From JBDRNO01 sp043811005 (GTDB taxonomy: Bacteria; Bacteroidota; Bacteroidia; NORP154), in contig JBDRNO010000182.1 of assembly GCA_043811005.1 (NCBI GenBank), forward strand, positions 1-15,332: a DNA stretch of 15,332 nt, in the 5' to 3' direction. The notes under the pieces were generated by a model. The model saw nothing but the letters and a program-made list of their open reading frames with translations. It was not told the origin of the DNA and ran no database searches. Below are positions 1 to 8,000 of the stretch, piece by piece. A program made the position numbers and the translations under genes. Positions within the stretch are counted from its first letter, which is position 1. Every line of letters begins with the position of its first letter.

Positions 1-34
1 ATTTATTGTATTGTTTATTAAGTTTGCTGAACTC

Positions 35-628
35 ATGAAAATAGGTTATGCAAGGATAAGTACCAAGGAACAAAATTTCGATATGCAGATTGATGCACTG
101 CAGAAAGCCGGGTGTGAGAAAATATTTAAAGAGGTCGCCAGTGGCGCAAAGGACGAAAGAACAGAACTAAAAAAATTACTAGAGGAGATCCGGAAAGGGG
201 ATACACTTGTTATATGGAAATTAGACCGGCTGGGACGGTCATTGCAGCACCTGGTTGAAATGGTGAATGAACTGAAAAATAAAGGGATTGGATTTCAAAG
301 CATTAATGATCTGGTTGATACAACTACGCCTTCCGGAAGACTTATATTTAACATATTCGCCTCACTTGCAGAGTTTGAACGTGAGATCATCCGGGAAAGG
401 ACCATGGCAGGATTGTCAGCAGCAAGAAAAAGGGGTAGAGTAGGGGGTAGACCCAAAGGATTGTCAAAAGAAGCAGAATCAAAAGCATGTGCAGTTGAGA
501 CGCTATATAAAGAAGGTAAACTAAGCGTGAAGAAAATATCAGAGCAATTGAGTATTTCAAAAGTGACCTTGTATTCTTATTTGAGATATAGAGGGATTGA
601 GATAGGGGATTATAAAAAGGGAGGATAG
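35..628 (+). CDS. Serine recombinase (resolvase/DNA invertase family)
   Basis: Complete small serine recombinase of 197 residues, which cuts and rejoins DNA at short crossover sites through a covalent 5'-phosphoserine link. The N-terminal catalytic domain (about residues 1-135) opens with the family signature GYARIST, giving Arg7 and the nucleophile Ser9, and has the conserved DRLGRS segment (residues 64-69, Arg65 and Arg68). The long dimer helix (LAEFERE onward, 111-130) leads into the arginine-rich hinge ARKRGRVGGRPKG typical of the Tn3 resolvase and Pin/Hin group. A helix-turn-helix follows at about 164-183 (SVKKISEQLSISKVTLYSYL). ATG at 35 is chosen because it places the signature at the usual distance from the N-terminus. 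The frame is also open from a TTG at 11, but those extra residues match nothing in the family. No transposase partner, obvious crossover site or flanking inverted repeat is visible, so resolvase and invertase roles cannot be separated. Confidence 0.95.
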   Translation: MKIGYARISTKEQNFDMQIDALQKAGCEKIFKEVASGAKDERTELKKLLEEIRKGDTLVIWKLDRLGRSLQHLVEMVNELKNKGIGFQSINDLVDTTTPSGRLIFNIFASLAEFEREIIRERTMAGLSAARKRGRVGGRPKGLSKEAESKACAVETLYKEGKLSVKKISEQLSISKVTLYSYLRYRGIEIGDYKKGG

Positions 629-658
629 GGTAAAAACTTGTGTAAAAATATCCTTCTA

Positions 659-689
659 AAAAGCCTGTAAATAGCGGGTTTTGTTTTTT
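659..689 (+). terminator. Probable intrinsic terminator after the recombinase
   Basis: About 30 bases after the recombinase stop, AAAA-(bulged G)-CCTG at 659-667 can pair with CGGGTTTT at 675-682 around a 7-base loop, with one T-G wobble. The stem is followed by G and six T (684-689). The A-tract, short GC core and T-rich tail fit a rho-independent terminator for the + strand gene. The stem is short and imperfect, so this is a moderate call. Confidence 0.45.
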
Positions 690-782
690 AAAATCAGGTG
701 GGGATTAAACAGATGTTTTTTGGTACAGTTTAAAATTTAATGATCTTCTTTCTAATTATTCGCTCTCCCTCCAGTTGCTAAC

Positions 783-820
783 GCTATATTTAGTTAAAAT
801 GTGGAATGTACCTAAATAGC
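783..820. repeat. Imperfect inverted repeat downstream of porP
   Basis: GCTATATTTAG (783-793) faces CTAAATAGC (812-820) across 18 bases; the arms match except for two extra bases in the left arm. It lies 17 bases beyond the porP stop, in the 208-bp spacer (629-836) between convergent genes. It could form a hairpin at the 3' end of the porP transcript, but no T-tract follows on the - strand, so it is not a classical terminator. I see no gene in the rest of this spacer. Confidence 0.35.
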
Positions 821-836
821 TTATAAATTTTTAATC

Positions 837-1877
837 TCAAAATAATCCACTCCCACTACCTCCCTGAAACGGATTTGGAGTAATATACCGTAGCGATATT
901 TCAACACCCCCCTGTCCATTGCTTGCAGCCCTTAAACCAGAAGTATTTACATCATAACTGATACCAAGGGCAAAATTTGCTATTTCAAGCATAAAAGAAG
1001 GAATAAAGGCATCTTCTGTACGATAGTGACCTCCAAATAAAACGGCAGCTTCTTTGATAAACCCTGTATATTTTGATTCTTGCTTTAGTCTGTATCTAAT
1101 CATTCCACCAAGATTAATTTCCTGTGCCGGTCCTTGCTTCAGGAATAAAACCGAAGGAATAAGAGTAATATTTGTGTTTTTTATGCCAATATAAGTACCG
1201 CCATGTAAAACGAGTTTGGAATAAAGCCGGTTAATTTCATAAGAATAAAAATTCTGTTCAGGTTTGTTTATGTGGTATAATGCAACACCTGCATTAGCCA
1301 TGAAATGATCATTAGCGCTCATGGTTGATTGTTCTTTTGCAAAACTCCATGAAACACCGGCTGAGAAATCACCAAAAATACGGGAGTTAAAATTTTCGGT
1401 TTCACTGGATGGCAGTGCAACATCATAATTTTGCCCGTCAAACTGATTGTCCCACTTCAAATTTGTTGAATTAAAACTCCTTTGAGCAATTCCGCCCTGC
1501 AAACCTGCTGAAACTTTATGCTGTTCATTTAATGATATGATGCTTGAAAGAGATAAGCTAAATTGCGTTATGCCCCAATTAAACTTTGCAACCCTATCAT
1601 TAAAAGCAGAAAAGCCCGCCCCCAAATAACTATTCTCCCATTTTTTCTTTAGCAATGCTGCGTCATAAGATAGTGCCATAGTCTTATATGGAGATGCAAT
1701 ACTTCTCCATTGGTCTTTGTAATTTATCAATGCACGCATATCTCCGTTAAATGACCCGGTTAAAGCAGGATTAATTAGTAACGGAGTTTGATAAAACTGC
1801 GAAAAATGAATATCCTGTGCGTAACACAGATTACACAGATTAATTAAGATTACATAGATTATGATGTTTTTTTTCAT
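837..1877 (-). CDS. PorP/SprF family type IX secretion outer-membrane protein
   Basis: Complete 346-residue member of the PorP/SprF family, predicted to be an outer-membrane beta-barrel. PorP itself belongs to the T9SS apparatus, and SprF-type paralogues support surface delivery of type B cargo such as SprB. A signal peptide (residues 1-20, ending CYA before QDIHF) is followed by the family's opening motif HFSQFYQTPLLINPALTG and a DQWRSI segment near residues 56-61. The C-terminus has the characteristic run of alternating strands with FALGISYDVNTSGL and GGVEISLRYI. Length is normal for the family. The gene lies 120 bp downstream of the type B cargo gene on the same strand, the usual arrangement for cargo and dedicated partner; I infer SprF-like rather than core PorP function from this. 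Bacteroidota usually carry several paralogues, so no specific symbol is given. The ATG is followed by a run of eight A in codons 2-4. Confidence 0.95.
   Translation of the reverse strand: MKKNIIIYVILINLCNLCYAQDIHFSQFYQTPLLINPALTGSFNGDMRALINYKDQWRSIASPYKTMALSYDAALLKKKWENSYLGAGFSAFNDRVAKFNWGITQFSLSLSSIISLNEQHKVSAGLQGGIAQRSFNSTNLKWDNQFDGQNYDVALPSSETENFNSRIFGDFSAGVSWSFAKEQSTMSANDHFMANAGVALYHINKPEQNFYSYEINRLYSKLVLHGGTYIGIKNTNITLIPSVLFLKQGPAQEINLGGMIRYRLKQESKYTGFIKEAAVLFGGHYRTEDAFIPSFMLEIANFALGISYDVNTSGLRAASNGQGGVEISLRYITPNPFQGGSGSGLF
1824..1861 (-). repeat. Short tandem repeat encoding the PorP signal peptide
   Basis: Four copies of a roughly 9-10 base unit lie end to end on the + strand: ACACAGATTA (1824-1833), ACACAGATTA (1833-1842, sharing one base), ATTAAGATTA (1843-1852) and ACATAGATTA (1852-1861). 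On the coding strand these read as TAATCTGTGT-like units and encode the hydrophobic core of the porP signal peptide, giving the repeated tripeptide NLC in INLCNLCYA. Confidence 0.6.
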
Positions 1878-1957
1878 CTCACATTTTATTTTTGAATTTT
1901 GAACTTTAAACCCAATTACCCAGTAACCAACGATTAATTACCTAATCAATGTTTACC

Positions 1958-1981
1958 CTTTAGCTTTCGCAACCGCTAAAG
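1958..1981 (-). repeat. Hairpin just after the type B cargo gene
   Basis: CTTTAGC (1958-1964) and GCTAAAG (1975-1981) form a perfect 7-bp stem with a 10-base loop. It starts 16 bases after the stop of the 895-residue protein, inside the 120-bp spacer before porP. No T-run follows on the - strand, so it may be a transcript-stabilising or attenuating hairpin rather than a full terminator. The remainder of the spacer is AT-rich with no recognisable promoter matching the Bacteroidota consensus. Confidence 0.4.
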
Positions 1982-1997
1982 CTTTATGCGAACGCGG

Positions 1998-4685
1998 TCA
2001 GCGTATCAGGGCTACATGCCCCTTTTCATTAATTACATCACCATTTGTAAAATTTCCTGTAACGTAATATACAAACACTGCGGGATTCATTGGCTTGCCC
2101 CTGAAATTACCATCCCAACCATTATTTATATCTGTTGTTTCAAATACTTTTTCGCCCCAACGGTCATATATTGCAAAGTTAATGCTTTCTATTTTTTTAC
2201 CTCTTACATACAGCATATCGTTGCTGCCATCACCGTTTGGTGAGAATATATCCGGGATGAATATCACAGCTTTGATATTAACGTTTATTGTAATGCTGTC
2301 TGTACTGATACAACCATTTGTATCGGTAACTGTAAGGATATAGGTAGTGGTTTCTTCAGGACTGGCAAGAGGATTTTGACAATTGATACAACTCAATTCC
2401 GCAGGAGAGCTCCACAAATAGGTTACACCACCTGCTACTGTTCCTGGTAATACAGCGCTACTGCCTAAATTTATAGTAATATCATTGCCTAAATTTGCAC
2501 TTATTCCCGAAAACTGGCTGATGATAATAGTATCAGAGTTTGAGCAACTACCTTTAAATACTTCAACTATATAAGATCCTGCACTGTCAGCGATTATTAT
2601 TTGGGAAGTTTCTCCGGTTGACCATTGATAAGCGCTTCCTACATTCCCTGCATCTAAAATCACAGAAGTGTTTACACAGATTAAAGTATCATTGCCCAAT
2701 TGCACGGATATTTCAGGCAACTGGCTTATACTAATAGTATCTAAGCCCGAGCAACCGTTTTTGAATACTTCTACGAAATAAATACCTGCACTGTCAGCAA
2801 CGATAGTTTGTATGGTATCTCCTGTGGACCACAGGTATGTACTTCCTATATTCTCTGCATCTAAGATAAAAAAATCGCTAACACAAATAGAAGTGTCATT
2901 GCCTAGATTTACCAATATTTCAGGTAACTGGTTGATATTAATTGTATCTGATCCAATGCACCCGTTTTTGAATACCTCTGCAAAATATGTTCCCGCGCTA
3001 TCAACGGTTAAGATTTGTGTGGTATCACCTGTTGACCATAGGTAAGAAGCGCCTGAATTACCTGCATCAAATATAATTGAATCCCCTTTACAGACCACGG
3101 TGTCATTGCCCAAATTAACAACTATCTCTGAAAATTGACTGACAATGATAGTATCTGTTTTTAAGCAGCTATTATCAGTAACCTCAACATAGTAAGTGCC
3201 TGTATCTGCGATTATCGTTTGCGTAGTATTCCCTGTTGACCATAAGTAAAAGCTTCCTGCATTAACTGCATCAAGGGTTACAAAATCCCCATAGCAGATG
3301 GTTGTATCATTTCCAAGATTAATGGTTATCATATTGGGTTTTACATAAATAGTTTTAATTATCGTATCAGCCAGGCAGGTACCGGAAATAATAAGCGTTA
3401 CATTATAACTGCCGGTATCAGAATAAATATGCACAGGATTCTGCACGGTATCCGTATTGTTTGCCGAAACTGTATCACCAAAATTCCAACTCCAGGATGT
3501 TGCAGTAAAAGGAGCGTTGCTATTAAAAGCAACAGGGCTTTCAGCGCAGCCAGTATCATAATCAGTAGTGAAGTCAGATGCTTTAAAATAACTTTGAATA
3601 AAATTAGGTAGCCCCAAATAACTATTTTTCCCGCCTAAATAAAAACCATCATCTACATAATTACAAGCAACACCTAATGCATTTGGATTATTAATAACTC
3701 CTAAATAATCATCTGTCCATCTTGCAACATAAATCTTGCCATCAGGTCCAATTTGTAATGAACCGATATCTGGACCTGCTGAAATTCCAACGGTATCTTT
3801 AGATGCTTTTATTGCAGAGGTGTCACCTGCCAGCAAATTATATTGAAATATAGTACTTGTAAGAGTAGCTCCCACATATAATTTTGAGTTATCAGGTGAA
3901 AAGGATATGCCATCCACAAAAGTACTCATTGGTAATGTAAGGGGATTTGTAAGAATTCCGGTTTCATTATCAAAATCATATAATTCTGCCAAAGACATAT
4001 TGTAAATTGCCATAGCTATCTTCTTGCCATTTGGAGAAATTTTCAACTCTCCCGGTTTACCTGTACATTTTGTTCCAATACTTGAAATAACAGGAGCAAA
4101 AAGCCCGGTATCAGTTAATAAATAAGCATAAAAGGAATCTGTATTAAACTCATGGGTAACAATCCATATATCTGAATCATTTGCATGTTTTACAGCGGTT
4201 AGTTTCTCTGTAGAAGGAGTGTACAATAATATGTTTTTGGATGAAACAATAACATCTCCAAGCCCTCCATTTAAGGACATATCTACAATTGAATACCTCA
4301 ATCCGTTAGAATTAGCTGCCTCTTCTGCCGTAAAAATATAATACAATGAATCACTCCCGGGTTGCTGTACAATAATAGCAGATTGTGTAGAAGAAGAATG
4401 CCCCATTAATCCCGTTCCATTAGGCATGGTATCATGGCTGGCGTCAAAAACAATAACGCCATTTGTATAAAAAAGAAGGTTGCCATTGGTATCACTAATA
4501 GTTGCGCATCCCTCATAAGTACTTAAGCTTCCATCAGTTAAGGCAACCGGAATACAACTATTGAAATCAATGCCTGCGCTGTCACCGAAATACCAGGTAT
4601 TGGTTTGTTTTTGGGATAAAGCAGGCAGGGGGAAGAAAGTATAAAAGAAAAGAAAAAATAATATGCTTTTGTATAATAAGTTCAT
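1998..4685 (-). CDS. T9SS type B surface protein: beta-propeller, PKD, five Ig-like modules
   Basis: Secreted surface protein of 895 residues. In order: signal peptide (1-24, ending PALS before Q25); a region from about 26 to 370 with the motif WYFGDSAGIDFNS and propeller-like repeats (SPNGKKIA, SPDNSKLYVG, GPDGKIYVA); a PKD domain (381-450, WSWNFGD and YSDTGSYNVTL); five tandem Ig-like modules beginning NLGND/QLGND (from residue 456); and a C-terminal type B sorting domain (806-895) with FIPDIFSPNGDGSND, IYDRWGEKVFE, NNGWDGNFRG and the ending GHVALIR. The type B domain predicts T9SS export and surface attachment; the ligand is unknown. The ATG at 4685 is chosen because it starts the signal peptide directly. 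The frame stays open to an ATG at 4823, but those 46 codons cross palindromic non-coding DNA. The porP-like gene follows 120 bp downstream, as is usual for type B cargo. Confidence 0.93.
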   Translation of the reverse strand: MNLLYKSILFFLFFYTFFPLPALSQKQTNTWYFGDSAGIDFNSCIPVALTDGSLSTYEGCATISDTNGNLLFYTNGVIVFDASHDTMPNGTGLMGHSSSTQSAIIVQQPGSDSLYYIFTAEEAANSNGLRYSIVDMSLNGGLGDVIVSSKNILLYTPSTEKLTAVKHANDSDIWIVTHEFNTDSFYAYLLTDTGLFAPVISSIGTKCTGKPGELKISPNGKKIAMAIYNMSLAELYDFDNETGILTNPLTLPMSTFVDGISFSPDNSKLYVGATLTSTIFQYNLLAGDTSAIKASKDTVGISAGPDIGSLQIGPDGKIYVARWTDDYLGVINNPNALGVACNYVDDGFYLGGKNSYLGLPNFIQSYFKASDFTTDYDTGCAESPVAFNSNAPFTATSWSWNFGDTVSANNTDTVQNPVHIYSDTGSYNVTLIISGTCLADTIIKTIYVKPNMITINLGNDTTICYGDFVTLDAVNAGSFYLWSTGNTTQTIIADTGTYYVEVTDNSCLKTDTIIVSQFSEIVVNLGNDTVVCKGDSIIFDAGNSGASYLWSTGDTTQILTVDSAGTYFAEVFKNGCIGSDTININQLPEILVNLGNDTSICVSDFFILDAENIGSTYLWSTGDTIQTIVADSAGIYFVEVFKNGCSGLDTISISQLPEISVQLGNDTLICVNTSVILDAGNVGSAYQWSTGETSQIIIADSAGSYIVEVFKGSCSNSDTIIISQFSGISANLGNDITINLGSSAVLPGTVAGGVTYLWSSPAELSCINCQNPLASPEETTTYILTVTDTNGCISTDSITINVNIKAVIFIPDIFSPNGDGSNDMLYVRGKKIESINFAIYDRWGEKVFETTDINNGWDGNFRGKPMNPAVFVYYVTGNFTNGDVINEKGHVALIR
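2277..3320 (-). repeat. Five tandem Ig-like modules, about 69 residues each
   Basis: Within the 895-residue protein, modules start at 3320, 3116, 2909, 2702 and 2495, so the period is 68, 69, 69 and 69 residues. The first four share NLGND/QLGND, a Cys about five residues later, a YLWSTG or YQWSTG core, a D(S)AG-Y-VEV segment and a second Cys. Modules 2 and 3 are closest, sharing FKNGC followed by an INQLPEI or ISQLPEI linker. The fifth is diverged, with SCINCQNPLASPEETTTYIL, a variant commonly placed immediately before a type B sorting domain. Confidence 0.85.
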
Positions 4686-5014
4686 TAAAGGTTGTTTCCT
4701 TTTTTGTTGCTGCGAAATACGAAATGAAGTCCTTCGTCTCTCAGGATAAACTCCGTGGAATTCACGCCTGTCCTGATGATCCTGATCCCGATAACTATCG
4801 GGACTATCGGGATCGGGGAACACCGCTAAAATTAAACATTAAAATGAATAATTTTTTACGAATATACGAAATTACTCTTTTCATCAGCCACAAAGTTGTG
4901 TAAATAATGATTACATAAAATACACTTTTTGTAAATTCGTATATTTTCGTGTTTCGTAGTAGAAAACATTATCACTTTTTTGGTTCTGACTACGCTAATT
5001 TATGTCATATGAGC
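4686..5014. other. 329-bp spacer with palindromes and ACGAA motifs, no gene
   Basis: This spacer separates the two large surface-protein genes and must hold the promoter and leader of the downstream one. I see no gene in it. It contains a dense palindromic element (4784-4814), a TCAGGA/TCCTGA inverted pair (4741-4746 and 4771-4776), a small palindrome CACAAAGTTGTG (4889-4900), and clustered ACGAA motifs in both orientations, including AATATACGAA (4861-4870) matched by TTCGTATATT (4936-4945). No convincing Bacteroidota promoter (TTG ... TAnnTTTG) was found. The only near match on the - strand is TAATTTTA at 4827-4834, with no matching -33 element. Confidence 0.55.
4784..4814. repeat. Nested palindrome of the CCCGATA/TATCGGG type
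   Basis: GATCCCGATA (4784-4793) is the exact reverse complement of TATCGGGATC (4805-4814), giving a 10-bp stem with an 11-base loop. A second, overlapping palindrome CCCGATAACTATCGGG (4787-4802) uses the same left arm with a middle TATCGGG. The three arms allow two mutually exclusive hairpins. It lies about 100 bp upstream of the start codon at 4685, in the leader or promoter region. It looks like a dispersed REP-type intergenic repeat, but a second copy is not present in this window. Confidence 0.6.
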
Positions 5015-8000
5015 TTATTTGATATGAACCATCTTTTTAGTTTCTATTTTGATCCCGTTAGAAATTAAGCTGTAGAAATATATTCCTTGCTCAAGTTCGT
5101 TCGGTTTTATTTCAATAAAGTTTTGCCCGGGTTTTAATGAGTACCGTTTAGTTTCTTTGCCAATAACATCAAAAATTACAACTTCATTTTTATTAATAAA
5201 ATGTCCGGGTATATAAACACCTATGATCGTCCTGTCCCGGAAAGGATTTGGATAAGCTGAAATTGTAGCTTTATCCGTTGCAACATCATCTGTAAAAGGC
5301 GCTTCTTTTAGATTTTCTTCTTCTGAGTTTCCGGAACCAGGTGATCCGGTTTTGCAGGAATGATTACAGCAAGGATTGAGAACCTTCACCGTTACATCAT
5401 CCTTATTTAAACATTCCGTTTTTGTGCTTGTAACCGTCAAAGAGTAAGTGAATGATATCACAGGAGAAGCCAACGGTCTTCTAATGTAGGGATCATCCAA
5501 ACCTGTTACCGGTGTCCAGTCAAACAAAAGGTTAGGAGTAGGTCCGGGTTTACCCAATAGAACAGCATCACCGCAATTAATGATGACATCATTCCCCGCT
5601 TTTGCCTGCGGAGGCGGTTGATTGGATTGTGTTATTTGTATGAAAGCGCTGTCAGTACAACCAAAACTGCTCATAACCCATACACTGTAAATACCTGCCT
5701 GGTTTACAATAATGGATTGGGAGGTTTTACCGGTTGACCAACTATAACTATCCGCATGGCTTGCTGTTAAAGTTACATTCTGAAAGGTATTACCCGGCAA
5801 CCGGCAAATAACGGTTGAACCATCGGTTGTAATGTTTGCATTAATTATATTTACTTCAATTGTAATGCTTTCTGTAACAGAACAACCATAAGCATCAGTT
5901 CCAATTACCCAGTAAGTAGTAGTTGTATCTGGGAATACTGTTATTGAAGCAGTACTATCACCTGTGCTCCAAAGGTAAGTGATGACTCCTGCCTGTCCCG
6001 TGTCTAACGGGAAAGCTGTGAGCGTAACTCCTGAAGGATCATTACTGCAAATTATTGTATCGCTTGAAGTAATGTCAATTACAGGCAACTCTTGCTCAAA
6101 TACCTCAAAATCATCAAAACCAATATGAATGTCGGTAAAGCTAAAATAATATTCCCCCCCCAATGTAAACTCACCACTTATTGCCCAAATAACTATGTGT
6201 ATCTGTTCATTTTCTAAAGGGGAATACTCACCGCAAAGCTGCACCCATCCATCCTGATGAGATACCCGGTTTCGGATAGCTATGACCTCAGCTGACTGGT
6301 TGTAAACATACAATGCAAATGATGGCAGACAATCTTCACCACCGGACAGGCAATCGGGCTGGAAGACATTTCTTACCCATATAGAAATATTATATGTTTT
6401 GCCGGCTTCAACAGTTTGTGCCATTCGGATACCCCCCATAAATTTAGAGATAATACTTCCCAAAAAGAAATTAGTATTGCCTGAAGAGGTATGGTCATTG
6501 CCCTGTAAATCCGGATACCAGGGTGCTGCATCATCTGTAATTGCATAACGTACCCAGCCATAATCTTTCGGCTGACAAGCCCATGTAAGGTTTGTAAAAA
6601 AGTTAGCAGGAGGACCGGTGAAGCAATCATAATCAATTGTAAAGGATGGATCGCTTATAAGATTTGGACCTATTGATGCACAATTGAAACAGGTATCTAT
6701 CGGTAGTGGTGCGAGTCTAAACAAGACATTGAGATCTTGCAAAATGATCGTATCTGAGGCAAGTACAGTATCACAGATCTTTAATATAATATGTATTATC
6801 GTATATGCTCCAGCAGTATCAAAAACATAATCCGGATTAGAAATAAATAATGAATCCTTTTGCAAAGTATCTGCCTGATCATAAATAACCCATAAGTGTT
6901 GTCCGGTTTGGTCAACGCTTGTAAAACTTACGGTATCTCCTTCATAAATTGAAAAAGGTGTAAAATTAAATGCAGCGTTTACCGGTTTTACCAGCATTGG
7001 GTCTGCCTGGTGCGTGAACAAAGCGGGAGGATTGCATTTGGGATTGCCTGAAATGTTAAAAGTAACCAATGGTGTATCCAAAGCAAAATCATGAACAGAA
7101 TCCACATTGAAATACACCCTGAGATTCAGCCGGCTTTTATCAAACTCGTCAATGCCTGTCAATCCATTTAAACCTATAAGCGAATCCACCGAATCAATTG
7201 TCCAACTAAATACGTTACTGCTTAATGTATCAGGAGCAAGCATTCCCCTATACGAGGAATTGGCAGGGTACTGAATTTCAGAACTATCTATAGAGAAACC
7301 GGCAGGTATGCTTACTGTTAGCTTAATATCAGTTATAGTTTTGAACTTGGAATTTATTATATCAATTTCATAAGCCGATGGTGTGCAGGAATCAATACCG
7401 GCACTCGCAACCGGAAAGAAATGCGTTTGCATAACCGCCTGGTCAGGTTCTATTCTGAAAGTATTATTAGGTCCAAGACAAAAATATCTGTCAATATCAT
7501 TTGGAAAATCAGAGCATGCCTCTCCTGTGTATATCCTGATTTTATCATTTATGCAAATATCAGTTTGAGCTATAACCCTTATACTCCTGCATTCTTTTTT
7601 AATAAAAAACCATATAGTCATGCTATCAGTATGAATAAAAGGGCTGAGAGTATCATACAAGCTATCTGTAATATCAATTAAATACAAATATTCTACCTGA
7701 TTTGCCGGGTGGTTTAAAGCTATCCATATACTATCTGCAGAAGAATTACAAATTCTCATAGTAAAGATAATTGTATCAGTTGTTGAAGATACAGGATGAC
7801 TAGGTATTAAGTTTAGGGAATCTATGCTGTTAGGATAGGGGTTTTGAAGAAATGGTTGTGAAAAGGGTAGTGGTGCAATAATTTTTGATACTGTTTTTTT
7901 CTTATAAATAGAATCGGCATAGTCATATTGCAGGTAAGACAATATCCAGGATAAAGGAGTATTTGGAGGACAAACATCTTCGGGCAATAGGCTCAAATTC

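Noticed and set aside
11..34. TTG start at 11 for the recombinase
   Set aside because: The eight extra residues have no family counterpart, whereas ATG 35 places the GYARIST signature at its normal position.
1..836. A complete mobile element around the recombinase
   Set aside because: No terminal inverted repeats, target duplication or second mobility gene could be seen, and the left side is cut off by the window edge.
2277..3320. CRISPR-like array suggested by regular spacing of about 207 bp
   Set aside because: The period is far too long, the units are translated Ig-like modules, and there are no short identical direct repeats with unique spacers.
1986..3611. Several + strand open frames opposite the type B cargo gene
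   Set aside because: They mirror the repetitive - strand coding sequence, show no domain or signal peptide, and overlap a well-supported gene completely.
4686..4823. A 46-codon N-terminal extension of the type B cargo protein starting at ATG 4823
   Set aside because: It reads through the CCCGATA palindromes, is highly charged and would bury the signal peptide. ATG 4685 starts the signal peptide directly.
4889..4900. CACAAAGTTGTG as an operator
   Set aside because: A 5-bp arm palindrome in AT-rich DNA is expected by chance, and no regulator gene is nearby to support it.
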